A DNA stretch of 64,000 nt from Luteimonas suaedae (GTDB lineage: Bacteria > Pseudomonadota > Gammaproteobacteria > Xanthomonadales > Xanthomonadaceae): NCBI RefSeq assembly GCF_008312895.1, contig NZ_VSSP01000002.1, positions 248,001 to 312,000 on the forward strand, in the 5' to 3' direction. The notes beneath the pieces were generated by a model. It did not search any database. It saw only the letters and a program-made list of their open reading frames with translations, and had not been told where the DNA came from. Position numbers and translations under genes: made by a program. This document shows, piece after piece, positions 26,882 to 36,700 of the stretch. The stretch's first letter is position 1; the number at the start of each line of letters is the position of its first letter.

Positions 26882-28693
26882 ATGCGCCACAGCCTGCTCG
26901 CCCTCGCCCTGCTCACCGCCCTGTCCGCCTGCCAGCGCTCCGAAGCGCCGGTCACGCCGACTTCGCAGGAACCGGCAGGCACCGCCGTGGCCGACGAAGC
27001 CGCCGATGCCGCCTTCGCCCAGCTCTCGCAGCGCGTCCTGGACGACTGGTTCGAACTCTCGCCGGTCTCTGCCACCCAGATCGGCGAGCACCGCTACGAC
27101 GGCGAACTCGACGACATGAGCGCCGAGGGTCGCCAGCGCGCGCTGGACACGGCCAAACGGCTGCTGTCCGAGCTCGACGCGATCGACGTGACGCGCCTGT
27201 CGCGCGAGAACCAGGTCGACGCCGCGATCCTGCGCAACCAGCTGCAGTCGGAAATCTGGAACGCCGAGACGCTGCAGTCCTGGGCCTGGGATCCGCAGGT
27301 CTACAACGGCCTGGCCGGCGGCGCCATCTACGGCCTGATGGCGCGCGAGTTCGCGCCGCTGCCCGAACGGCTGCGCTCGGCGACCGCGCGCATGGAGAAG
27401 CTGCCGGTGTTGTTCGCGCAGGCGCGCGAGAATCTCGACCCGGCGCGAGTGCCGAAGGTCCATGCCGAAACCGTCGCCCGCCAGAACCCGGGCATCCTCA
27501 CCCTGGTCGATGAGTTCATCACGCCCAACGTCGACTCGCTGCAGGGCGAGGAGCGCGAACGCCTGGAGGCGGCGATCGACACGCTGCGCGCGGCCGTCGG
27601 CGAACACCAGGCCTGGCTCGACGACACCCTGGTGCCCGCCGCCGCCGGCGACTTCCGCATCGGCGCCGAACGGTACGACCAGAAGCTGCGCTATTCGCTC
27701 AACTCTGAGCTCTCGCGTGAGCAGATCCGTCAGCGCGCCGAGGCCGAACTGGCGCGCGTGCGCGACGAGATGTACGGCATCGCCCAGACCGTGCTCGAGG
27801 ACGACCCGGACGCGCCGGAACTGCCGGCCGAACCCGACGACGACCAGCGCCAGGCCGCGATCGAGGCGGCACTGGAACGCGCCTACGCCGAGCGGCCGGC
27901 CCGCGACGAAGTAGTCGATTTCGCCAAGCAGACGCTGGCGCAGGCGACCGAGTTCACCCGCGAACACGACCTGGTGACGGTACCCGACGACCCGGTGCAG
28001 GTGATCCTGATGCCGGAATTCCAGCGCGGCGTGGCCGTCGCCTACTGCGATTCGCCCGGCCCGCTGGACAAGGGCCTGGACACCTACTACGCGATCTCGC
28101 CGATCCCCGACGACTGGACCGACGAGCAGGCCGACTCGTTCCTGCGCGAATACAACGACCGCATGATCCACCTGTTGTCGATCCACGAGGGCGTGCCCGG
28201 CCACTACCTGGAGGGCGCGCACTCGGCGCAGCACCCGTCCACCCTGCGCGCGGTGCTGCGTTCGGGTCCGTTCGCGGAGGGCTGGGCCGTCTATACCGAG
28301 GACGTGATGGCCAGGGCCGGCTACCTCGACCACGACCCGCTGTTCCGCCTGGTGCAGCTGAAGTTCTACCTGCGCGCGATCGCCAACGCGATCCTCGACC
28401 AGGGCGTGCACGTCGAAGGCTGGGACCGCGAGCGGGCGATGGAACTGATGGTCCGCACCACCTTCCAGCAGGAACGCGAGGCCGCCGGCAAGTGGGTGCG
28501 CGCGCAGCTGACCTCGGCGCAGCTGCCGACCTATTTCGCCGGCGTGCAGGAGCATTTCGACATGCGCCGGGCGGTGGAAGCCGAGCGCGGCGAGGACTTC
28601 GACCTCAAGGCCTACCACGATGAAGTGCTGTCCTACGGCGCCCCGCCGGTGCGCTTCGTGCGCCAGCTGATGCTGGAGGAACGGATCCGCTGA
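26882..28693 (+). CDS. DUF885-family metallopeptidase-like lipoprotein
   Basis: A 603-residue exported protein: MRHSLLALALLTALSAC is a lipoprotein signal (LSAC). The DUF885 domain is indicated by LSPVSATQIGEHRYDGELDD near the N terminus and by the putative zinc-binding LLSIHEGVPGHYLEG (HExxxxH-like) at about residue 435, followed by SGPFAEGWAVYTEDVM. The family is related to M32-like gluzincin peptidases. A second conserved Glu (EGWAVY) is present. It diverges from tldD paralog 2, placing two protease families back to back. Confidence 0.9.
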   Translation: MRHSLLALALLTALSACQRSEAPVTPTSQEPAGTAVADEAADAAFAQLSQRVLDDWFELSPVSATQIGEHRYDGELDDMSAEGRQRALDTAKRLLSELDAIDVTRLSRENQVDAAILRNQLQSEIWNAETLQSWAWDPQVYNGLAGGAIYGLMAREFAPLPERLRSATARMEKLPVLFAQARENLDPARVPKVHAETVARQNPGILTLVDEFITPNVDSLQGEERERLEAAIDTLRAAVGEHQAWLDDTLVPAAAGDFRIGAERYDQKLRYSLNSELSREQIRQRAEAELARVRDEMYGIAQTVLEDDPDAPELPAEPDDDQRQAAIEAALERAYAERPARDEVVDFAKQTLAQATEFTREHDLVTVPDDPVQVILMPEFQRGVAVAYCDSPGPLDKGLDTYYAISPIPDDWTDEQADSFLREYNDRMIHLLSIHEGVPGHYLEGAHSAQHPSTLRAVLRSGPFAEGWAVYTEDVMARAGYLDHDPLFRLVQLKFYLRAIANAILDQGVHVEGWDRERAMELMVRTTFQQEREAAGKWVRAQLTSAQLPTYFAGVQEHFDMRRAVEAERGEDFDLKAYHDEVLSYGAPPVRFVRQLMLEERIR

Positions 28694-28730
28694 CGCGTCG
28701 GCGGCGCGACCCTGCGGAGCGTGGTGAACC

Positions 28731-28915
28731 CTCTCTTTGAAAAGGGAGGCTGGGGGGATTTTGTTCGGCGCCCAGCAAAGCGACAGCCAAAAGCAAATCG
28801 CTTCCGCGATCCCCGCCCCCGCGCAGCGCGCGCGGGCGCTCAAGCCGTCGCAAGCCTGCGGCTTGCAGCGCCGGCTTTCGCCCCGCCTCAATCGCCCTTT
28901 TTCAAAGGGGGAAGA
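28731..28915. repeat. Palindromic repeat, 'CCCTTTGAAAAGGG' family, copy 2
   Basis: The left end CCCTCTCTTTGAAAAGGGAG followed by GGGGGGATTTTG is matched at the right end by CGCCCTTTTTCAAAGGGGG. The interior is GC-rich with its own palindromes (AGCCGTCGCAAGCCTGCGGC near 28843). It belongs to the same family as 20773. Confidence 0.75.
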
Positions 28916-28982
28916 CCTGCCATCGCATGTCGCCGCGACCCAGCGCGCGGCTGCTTGATCATCATGCGATTACTGCTCTTGC

Positions 28983-29290
28983 ACTCCCCACTTGGGAAAA
29001 GGGGGCTGGGGGATTTGCGGTGCGCCCCCGCCAGACCAAAGCAACCGCAAATCGCTTGGCGGGTTCCGACAGCCCAGCCGCGACTCCCGTCGCTCCCACA
29101 GGGGGAGCGATGCGGGCAGGCTCTTGTGGAAATGGCGGCGGCATGTCGCTGCCGGGAAGTCGCGATGCCGCGAATCGCCCGTCCCCGGCTGCATCGCGAC
29201 CAACATACATGGCCACCGCGATGCGGCCTGTCCTGAGCTTGTCGCCGGTCGCTCCCACAAGAGCGAGCCCCCGCCGAGACCGGCATACAC
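28983..29290. repeat. Mosaic of short palindromes and repeat fragments
   Basis: The rest of the 640-base gene-free spacer between DUF885 and the permease contains a third fragment with AAAAGGGGGCTGGGGGATTT (28996). It also holds CGCTCCCACAGGGGGAGCG (29090) and TGGCGGCGGCATGTCGCTGC (29133), plus TCGCTCCCACAAGAGCGA near 29250. No convincing ORF with a ribosome binding site was seen, only repeat remnants. Confidence 0.6.
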
Positions 29291-29333
29291 TCACCAGGCG
29301 ACACGCTCACCCCCACCCATGCACACTTAGGCC

Positions 29334-31139
29334 ATGACCTTCGACCAGGCCCTGTTCCTCCTCATCCTCGCGGGCGGCCTGTACCTGTTCATCAGCGAGC
29401 GGCTGCGGGTGGACGTGACCGCCATGCTGATCCTGCTGGCGCTGGTGCTGACCGGGGTGCTGGACGGCCGGCAGGCGCTGACCGGATTCGCCAGCGACCC
29501 GGCGATCATCGTCGCCGCGGTGTTCGTGATCTCCGGCGGCATGGCCGCCACCGGCATCACCGAGCGCATCGGCCAGTGGATCGGGCACGCCGCCGGCTCC
29601 AGCGAGACCCGTGCGGTCGCGGTGGTGATGCCGACGGTGGCTGCGCTGTCGTCCTTCACCCACCACGTGATGGTCACGGCGATGATGCTGCCGATCCTCA
29701 ACCGCTTCGCGCGGTCGAAGAACATGTCGGTCTCGCGCCTGCTGATGCCGATGTCGTTCGCGGCCTCGCTCGGCACCACGCTCACCCTGGTCAGCGCGCC
29801 GGCCTTCCTGCTGGCCAGCAACCTGATCGAGCGCAACACCGGCGAGGGGCTGGGCATCTTCTCGATCACCCCGATCGGCATCGCGCTGGTCGCGGTGGGC
29901 GTGGTCTACATGCTGGCCGCGCGCTGGCTGCTGCCCCGCCACGCCGGCGAGTCCGACGACGGCGGCTATCTGCGCCTGGACCGCTACCGCACCGAACTGC
30001 TGATCGTCGAAGGCTCGCGCTGGAGCACGCGCCCGCTGGCCGACCTGCAGAAGGCGCTCGGCGACCGCTTCCGGCTGCTCGGCTGGCTGCGCGACGGCAC
30101 CCTGCGCGACGACCTGAAGGACACCAGCGTGCTGCTGAGCGGCGACATCCTGCTGGTCGAGGCCTCGGCCGATGCGCTCGCCTCGCTGCACGACGATCCC
30201 GGCCTCGACCTGTACGCGCTCGCCCGCCACGGCGCCGCCGCGACCGCAACGGCCACCGGCGGCAGCGACGCGCAGCTGGTGCAGGCGTTGATCGCGCCGG
30301 GTTCCGAGTTCATCGGACACTCGGTACGCGAACTGGATTTCTCGCGCCGCTTCAAGGCGGTGATCGCTGGCCTGTGGCGGCGCGACGAACAGCCGAGCGG
30401 GCGCCTGGCGGACGCGCGCCTGCGCGAGGGCGACCTGCTGGTGCTGTGGGGCCGCCCCAGCCACTTCGCCGAGCTGGCCGCGCACCACGGCTTCCTGATG
30501 CTGGTACCGTTCGCCGGCGAGGCCAAGCGCCGCGTGCGCGCACCGCTGGCGCTGGCGGTGCTGGCCGGCACCGTGATCGCCGCCGGCACCGAATGGCTGG
30601 AGGCGCCGCTGGCGTTCCTGCTGGGCGCGGTGGCCATGGTGGCCACGCGCTGCGTCGACATCAACCAGGCCTACCGCGAGATCGACGTGCGCATCTTCGT
30701 GATGATCGCCGGCGTGATCCCGCTCGGCATCGCCATGGAACAGACCGGCACCGCCGACCTGTTCGCCCGGCACCTGTTCGGCGTGGTCGAGCACTGGCCG
30801 CCGCTCGGCGTGCTGCTGGTAATGTTCACCATGGCCGGCCTACTCACGCAGATCCTCTCCGATGCCGCGACCACCGTGCTGCTGGGGCCGATCGCCGTGT
30901 CGCTCGCCGATGCGCTCGGGCTGTCGCCGGTTCCGTTCGTGGTCTGCACCGCGCTCGGCGCGGTGGCGGCCTTCCTCACCCCGATCGGCCACCACGGCAA
31001 CCTGCTGGTGCTCGGCCCCGGCCAGTACCGCTTCAATGACTTCCTGCGCATCGGCCTGCCGCTGACGGTGATGATCGCCCTGGTCAGCGCCTGGATGGCG
31101 CGCTGGCTGTGGCTGGACGGACCGTTCTGGCCGTTCTGA
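29334..31139 (+). CDS. SLC13-family permease with two RCK_C (TrkA-C) domains
   Basis: A 601-residue inner-membrane protein. An N-terminal helical half (residues 1-205) and a C-terminal helical half (about 405-600) flank two TrkA-C-like cytoplasmic domains (about 215-300 and 315-395; LDRYRTELLIVEGSRWSTRPL, APGSEFIGHSVRELDFSRRFKAVIAGL). TPIGHHGNLLVLGPGQYRFNDFLRIGLPL is a family hallmark. The two substrate loops usually carry Asn-Asn-Thr; here they read SSFTHHVMVTAM and ILSDAATTVLL, so the substrate or ion may differ from dicarboxylates. Start ATG chosen as the first in frame. Confidence 0.87.
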   Translation: MTFDQALFLLILAGGLYLFISERLRVDVTAMLILLALVLTGVLDGRQALTGFASDPAIIVAAVFVISGGMAATGITERIGQWIGHAAGSSETRAVAVVMPTVAALSSFTHHVMVTAMMLPILNRFARSKNMSVSRLLMPMSFAASLGTTLTLVSAPAFLLASNLIERNTGEGLGIFSITPIGIALVAVGVVYMLAARWLLPRHAGESDDGGYLRLDRYRTELLIVEGSRWSTRPLADLQKALGDRFRLLGWLRDGTLRDDLKDTSVLLSGDILLVEASADALASLHDDPGLDLYALARHGAAATATATGGSDAQLVQALIAPGSEFIGHSVRELDFSRRFKAVIAGLWRRDEQPSGRLADARLREGDLLVLWGRPSHFAELAAHHGFLMLVPFAGEAKRRVRAPLALAVLAGTVIAAGTEWLEAPLAFLLGAVAMVATRCVDINQAYREIDVRIFVMIAGVIPLGIAMEQTGTADLFARHLFGVVEHWPPLGVLLVMFTMAGLLTQILSDAATTVLLGPIAVSLADALGLSPVPFVVCTALGAVAAFLTPIGHHGNLLVLGPGQYRFNDFLRIGLPLTVMIALVSAWMARWLWLDGPFWPF

Positions 31140-31216
31140 GCGCGATGGACGACGCCGTTCGGTCATCCTGCACTTGTAGACGCAACGGGAAGGCGGCGTC
31201 CCGCATTCGTGGGAGT

Positions 31217-31236
31217 GGCGGCGGCATGCCGCCGCC
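31217..31236. terminator. Perfect 20-base GC palindrome between convergent genes
   Basis: GGCGGCGGCATGCCGCCGCC is a perfect palindrome between the permease stop and the convergent small membrane gene stop. It could terminate transcription in both directions or be a small dispersed repeat; a related imperfect copy lies near 29133. No T tract follows. Confidence 0.4.
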
Positions 31237-31242
31237 GGGCAG

Positions 31243-31449
31243 TCACGGGTTCGGTGCAGCAGACGCGTCCTGTGGAGCCCGATGGCGCCCGGAGACGCCG
31301 TCTCCGTAGCCGGAGATGAAGTCGCTGGCGGTGCCCACCAGGAGCATCAGAACTGCCGCCGCCACGAGCATGTTGCGATTCGTCTTGCGGTACCCGATGA
31401 CCAGCAAGGCGGCGCCGGCGATGAACAATCCGATTTCCAGGGCATACAT
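31243..31449 (-). CDS. Small two-helix membrane protein
   Basis: A 68-residue protein with two hydrophobic segments (LEIGLFIAGAALLVIGY and MLVAAAVLMLLVGTASDFI) and a polar, Pro/Ala-rich tail. AAGGAGACC lies just upstream of the ATG, a strong ribosome binding site. No family recognised; it is convergent with the permease gene. Confidence 0.6.
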   Translation of the reverse strand: MYALEIGLFIAGAALLVIGYRKTNRNMLVAAAVLMLLVGTASDFISGYGDGVSGRHRAPQDASAAPNP

Positions 31450-31542
31450 GAGCGGTCTCCTTTGGATTGGCCTGTCATGAAACTCGAGAATGCGCGAGGT
31501 GCCGATGAGGACAGCGGCGGCGTTGCGGCATGCACGCCCATG

Positions 31543-31965
31543 CTAATCGAGGTACGCGCGCAGCGCTGCCGCGTACGCGTCCCGCACGTCCTTGCCCGGC
31601 GTAGCCGGTGCATGCGGATAGATACGCAGGAGACCATCGTCCGGCAGTCGCGGGTGCACATGGACATGCAGATGCGGCACTTCCTGGAAAGCCGCCTCGC
31701 CGATGGAATGCCAGATGCTCAGGCCCTCGTTGGGGAAAGCGGATCCAACCGCGCGGGCGACCCGCGACACCATTGCCATCAACGCCGCGCCCGTCGCGGC
31801 GTCGAGCTCCCGCACGTCATGCAGATGCCGCCGCGGAACGACCAGCGTATGCCCCGGATGGAATTGCCGAAGATCGACGAATGCCATCGCCAGCGTGTCC
31901 TCGCACACGACGCTGACCGGCGCCCTGCCCTGCACGATTTCGCAAAAGACGCATCTGTCGTCCAC
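31543..31965 (-). CDS. HIT-family nucleotide hydrolase/transferase
   Basis: A 140-residue cytoplasmic protein. CVFCEIVQGRAP at the N terminus and the catalytic histidine triad HLHVHVHPR at about residue 98 identify the HIT family (HxHxHxx). HPGHTLVVPRRHLHDV is also typical. Members hydrolyse dinucleoside polyphosphates or nucleoside phosphoramidates. The two N-terminal Cys may bind zinc with a His. It is a stand-alone gene between two unrelated loci. Confidence 0.92.
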   Translation of the reverse strand: MDDRCVFCEIVQGRAPVSVVCEDTLAMAFVDLRQFHPGHTLVVPRRHLHDVRELDAATGAALMAMVSRVARAVGSAFPNEGLSIWHSIGEAAFQEVPHLHVHVHPRLPDDGLLRIYPHAPATPGKDVRDAYAAALRAYLD

Positions 31966-32107
31966 TGATCTCTACGGGCGAGCACTGCATCAAATCGATT
32001 GAGCCGCGAAGCGATCCTGATTTTCAGGCCTTACCTGCTCGGCACGAATCGCACCGATCAGGCGCAGTCCTGCGGAAATCGCCGGCTGAACCCGCAGGTT
32101 GACGAGC

Positions 32108-33547
32108 TCACTCCTCGATTCGTGCCGCGTACCGACCGCCTCCTTCGGGCTTCCCGTCCCCATAGACCGTCATGCCCACCACCTGTCCTTCGGCGCCGAT
32201 GTCGAACGTGATGTCGTCGTTGCCGGCGTTGTAGAAGAATTCGCCAGGGCCCGACGGGACGAATTCCAGGATCGATTTATCTGGATATCTGATCCTCAAC
32301 AAGGCCCCAGCGACTGCGACCTCCCACTCCCCGGCATCGCTTCGATACCGGCCGGCGAACCGTTTCAGTTCGCCGCTCGACGCTTGCATGCGCGGCTTGT
32401 CCTCGGGCGCTCGCGAAGCGGGTGGAAGGGGCCTACCGGTGACCAGGTGCAGCGCGATCGCCATCGGCTCCGAATCGTACGTCCGAGTATTCGCAAGCAC
32501 CACGGCTCCGACGCCCGTCTTCGGATCGAATGCCAGACCCGAGCGGTATCCCTGTTTCCCACCTGCATGACTGTACGTGCCATCCGGCCGCAGGCCGAGG
32601 CCCAGCGGCACAAGTTTCCCGTCGACTTCCACTCCTTCACGCAGTTGGAGCTCCATCGCCTGCGATACATGGGGCACGTTCGTCCTGCCGAGATACGCCT
32701 CCAGAAGCCGGAGCATGTCATCGGCCGTGGACCGCAGCGAGCCTGACGCCTGCAGCGTGGCCATTTCCCAGGTTCGGATCGGATGGAGGTAAGGGTCGTG
32801 TCCGGGAGCCAATCGTTCCAGTTGGTCCGAAGTGAGCGTGATCGAGGTGCTATCCATACCAAGCGGGGCCAGTATTCTCTCCTTGACCAAGGCCTCGTAG
32901 GTCGTGCCAAGCCGGAGCGCCAAGGCCCACCCAAGGAGCGAAACCCCGAGATTCGAATACTCATACGCCTTCCCCGGCGCACGGTCGGGCGTATAACTCG
33001 ACAGGAACGACCAGAGTTGATCCACCGTATATGCCGCGTACGGGTCTGGCTCGCCGTGGATATCGAAATTGCCCGGCATCGAAGGCAGCCCCGACGTATG
33101 CGTGGACAGATCGCGGAGCGTGATCGGACGCGCCACCTCGATCATCGTGCCCTCGGGTGGCAACAACTCGTTCACGGGTTCGTCCAGATCCACCTCACCC
33201 CGAGCCGTCATGTCCGCGAGCAGGAGACCGGTGATCACCTTGGTGAGAGAGCCGAGCTGAAACACCGTCTCTCCATCCAGCGGGCGACCATCTGCCGCCC
33301 CGCTTACGCCGTGGGCAACGACGACCCGGCGCTGCCCGTCGACGACACCCACGACCATGCCGACGCCGTTATGCCGCATCCGGTCAGCGAGCAGCGCCTC
33401 GATTGCGTCGTCGGAAGGCACTGCCCAATCCGATGCAACGTGGGGCTTCACTCGTTCCGAGCCGCCGCAGCCTGCGACCTGTAGGGAGAACGCCGCCACC
33501 AGCATCCAGGTGATGGTGGTCCGTGTTGCCGGAATTATGCGCATCAT
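32108..33547 (-). CDS. Serine hydrolase (beta-lactamase/class C-like), lipoprotein
   Basis: A 479-residue exported hydrolase. The chosen ATG has GGAG nine bases upstream and gives MMRIIPATRTTITWMLVAAFSLQVAGC, a lipoprotein signal with lipobox VAGC. The penicillin-binding/beta-lactamase fold is shown by the SxxK motif GSLTKVITG (about residue 100), the YxN motif YEYSNLGVSLLG (about 200) and SHAGGKQGYRSG as the third motif. A C-terminal beta domain (RFAGRYRSDAGEWEVAV...) follows, as in esterases or D-aminopeptidases. GC content is somewhat lower than in the core genes, suggesting acquisition. Confidence 0.85.
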   Translation of the reverse strand: MMRIIPATRTTITWMLVAAFSLQVAGCGGSERVKPHVASDWAVPSDDAIEALLADRMRHNGVGMVVGVVDGQRRVVVAHGVSGAADGRPLDGETVFQLGSLTKVITGLLLADMTARGEVDLDEPVNELLPPEGTMIEVARPITLRDLSTHTSGLPSMPGNFDIHGEPDPYAAYTVDQLWSFLSSYTPDRAPGKAYEYSNLGVSLLGWALALRLGTTYEALVKERILAPLGMDSTSITLTSDQLERLAPGHDPYLHPIRTWEMATLQASGSLRSTADDMLRLLEAYLGRTNVPHVSQAMELQLREGVEVDGKLVPLGLGLRPDGTYSHAGGKQGYRSGLAFDPKTGVGAVVLANTRTYDSEPMAIALHLVTGRPLPPASRAPEDKPRMQASSGELKRFAGRYRSDAGEWEVAVAGALLRIRYPDKSILEFVPSGPGEFFYNAGNDDITFDIGAEGQVVGMTVYGDGKPEGGGRYAARIEE

Positions 33548-33750
33548 CCTTGCGATCTCCGTGCGGACAGTTGCCATGGCGATGCAGATGGTTGGGCGAT
33601 GCGTCAATGATGGCAGGCAGGCCTGAGCGGGCCGACGCCTTGCCAGCGAAAACGGCGAACCCGACCAGGCCGGCGCGGCCAAGCGCCGCCCTCTCCCGAA
33701 CCGCAGATATTACCGTCCGAACAGCCCATCAAGCGCGAATCGCCATGCCG

Positions 33751-33784
33751 CACGCCGTCCGGGCGATCCCGCCCGGACGGCGTG
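33751..33784. terminator. Strong GC hairpin downstream of the amidohydrolase gene
   Basis: CACGCCGTCCGGGCG and CGCCCGGACGGCGTG are perfect 15-base complementary arms around a four-base loop. It lies ten bases beyond the stop codon of the minus-strand amidohydrolase gene. No U tract follows, as often in high-GC genomes. Confidence 0.65.
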
Positions 33785-33793
33785 GTGGCCGGC

Positions 33794-36700
33794 TCAGTGT
33801 TCGTGCGGGCCCTGCCACAGCTCGGGATCGTGCCACCAATGCGCGTCGTCGTGCCGCGACGCCGCATGCGTCGCTGCCGGCGCCGCCGAATCCGCGGCCG
33901 CGGCCCGCCGCGCCTCCGTGGAAGCGAACGGCGCCATCAGCTCCTCGATGCCGTACATTCTTCCGTTCTTCATCACCGCCTGCACGTTCGCCAGGTCGGC
34001 GATGTCCTGCAGCGGATCACCTGCGACGAACACCAGGTCGGCGAGCTTGCCGCGCTCGACGCTGCCGAGGCTGCCGGCCACGCCGAACTCCTGCGCCGGC
34101 CGCAGGGTCGCGCTCTGCAGCGCCTGCCACGGCGCCATGCCGTACTTCACCTGCGCGCGCAGGTTGAGGTGCAGCGCAACCGCCGGATTGTCGAGCGGCG
34201 AATCGGTGCCGGCCAGCACGCTGCCGCCGCCCGCCAGCACCGCGGCCAGCGTCTCCTCCTCGCGGCGCAGCCGCTCGAGGCTGATGCTCTGGTCGGTGCC
34301 GACCGCCAGGTCGCGCTTGGCGCGCAGCGCCGCCTGCTCCCACGGCGGATTCAACGCGAGCAGTCGCGGATCTTCGACCATCTCCGGATCCTCGGCGTAC
34401 AGCGACGGGTTGAACGTGGTCGAGATCACGAACATCCGCGAAGCCGCCAGCAGGTCCACCACGTCGCCGTAGGTGGCGCCGGTCAACGATCGCGTATAGG
34501 CAAAGCCCAGGCGCGAGGTGGCGCTCAGGTGCGTCATGCCGTCCATGTTGAGGGCCAGGCCGGGCAGCATGTAGTGCGAGGCCGCCCACACGCCCATCTG
34601 CTCGTGCGCGAATTCCGCCGAGAGTGCCTGGTCCTCGTGCGGCAGCCGGACGTACGTCTTGAGCATGTCGTAGTCGAGCGCGTCGGCGCGTTGCAGCTCG
34701 CGCGCGAGCTGGCGGTCGCCACCGGTCACCGGGCGCATGAAGTTGTAGTAGACGCGCTCGCCATCGATCGCCTCGCCGCTGGCGAAGAAGCGCGGCCCGA
34801 CCCGCTGCCCGGACGCGTAGGCCTCGCGCGTCTCCACCGCGCGATAGACCGGATCGCCGACCGACTGCAGCGAGGTCACCCCGTAGGCCAGCCACAGGCG
34901 TCCCAGGCGCGCGCCGAAGAACTTACCGCTGATCCACTCATGGGTATGTGACTCCCACAGCCCCGGCAGCACCGTGTACTGCGACGCGTCGACGAACTCG
35001 GTGCCGTGGCCGCGACCGGCGACGTGCGCGGCGTCGCGGTGCGGCTGCACGTGCACGATGCGGCTGTTCACCACGGTGATGTCGACGTTGGTCTGCACCT
35101 CCGGGCCGCGCCCGTCCCACAAGCGACCGGCGTGGATGATCGTCCTGCCGTTGTTCCGCTCCTGCTGCCAACCCAGTCGCAGCGGCACGTGCTCGGGCCG
35201 GCCGCCGTCGCGCGAGACCATGCGCAAACGGCCGTTGGACAGATACAGCAGCTTTCGCGAATCGCCGCTCCAGGTCGGCGCGTCGGTGACTTCGGAAGTC
35301 AGCTGCCGCGCCGGCCCGGCGGGATAGCCGTCGCCATCGACCGGCATCGTCCACAGCGCGCTTTCCATCACGAAAGCGAGCGCGCTGCCGTCGGGCGAGT
35401 ACACCGGCCCGTCCTCGCCGCGCGTGCTCAGCGACTTGAACGGCGCCGGCTCCCAGTACTGCAGTTCGCCGCTGGCGACGTCGGCGGTCAGGATCTGGCT
35501 GGTGCCCTCGCGAAAGCGGCGCGAGTACGGCTTGAGCGCGGCAATCGATACCGTGTTGCCGTTCGCCGACCAGCTCGGCTTGCCGGGCGCGAACAGCGAC
35601 GGGATCAGCGGCGTCACGTTGCCGGTCGACAGCTCGACGATCTGCGTTGCGCCGGTCTCGTCCTGGAAGGCGATGCGGTTGCCGCCCGGCGACCAGGCCG
35701 CGGACACTTCGGCGCCCGGCAGCGATGTGACGCGCTGTTCATCGCCGGTCGCCAGGTCGTGGACGTACAGATCCTGCGTGCCGGCCTTGTCCGAGGAATA
35801 CGCGATGCGTTCGCCGTCCGGCGACCACGCCGGGTCGGCCTTGTAGTAGCTGTCGTCGGTCAACGCACGCGGCTTGCCGCCGATCCTCGCCACCCAGATC
35901 TGGTTGAGCGCCTGGAAAGTCAGCTGCGTGCCATCGGGCGACAACGCCGGCCCCACGATTCCCTTCGCCGGGTGACGTGCGGGGGAATCGAAGACGGAGC
36001 GCTTGCGTGGATAGTCCGAGCGCTCGAAGCGGATATCGGCCTCGAACGGGATCCGCGTGCTGCCGCTGCCGTCCGCACGCACCGTGCGGATCCCGCCGTC
36101 GCCGGTATACAGCAGCGTGTCCGCGGTCAGCCAGCGGGCCGGGAACGGAAACACGTCGGTGGCCTCGCCGACCGGCTGGCCGGCCACCATCAGCCGGCTG
36201 ACGTTGTTCTGCAGCTGCACGTAGGCCAGCGTGGCGCCGTCCGGCGACCACGAGGGCGCGAACAGCTGCGCCCCTTCCGGCGCGGTGACCAGTGTCGAGC
36301 GCTCGCCGGTCGCCAACGTCACCGCCTCGATCTTCGTGCCACTGGCGCTGGTGCCGCTGACGAACGCCAGCCGCGTGCCGTCGGGCGACCATGCCGGCTC
36401 GAACTCTTCGATCGTGTCGTCGTCGGTGATGCGGGCCGGTTCGCCGCCATCGCGGTCGACCGTCCAGATGTCGTAGCTGCCGCCGAACGCACGGTCGGAC
36501 GCGAACGCGATCGTGGCGCCGTCCGGCGAGAAGCGCGGGTCGCGATGGTCGCCGTGGCCGCTGGTCAGGCGCTGCAGCCCTTCGCCGTCCGAACGGACGG
36601 TCCAGATGTTGAAATTGCCGTCTCGGAATGCCTGGAACGCAATCAGGTCCTGCGCCGGCGACCAGTCCGGCCTGGCCGGCTCCAGCAGGCTGTCGGTGAT

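Noticed and set aside
32000..32110. Possible attC at the end of the serine hydrolase gene
   Set aside because: Only a short CGGCTGAACCCGCAGG word resembles an L box; no paired left half or R boxes were found.
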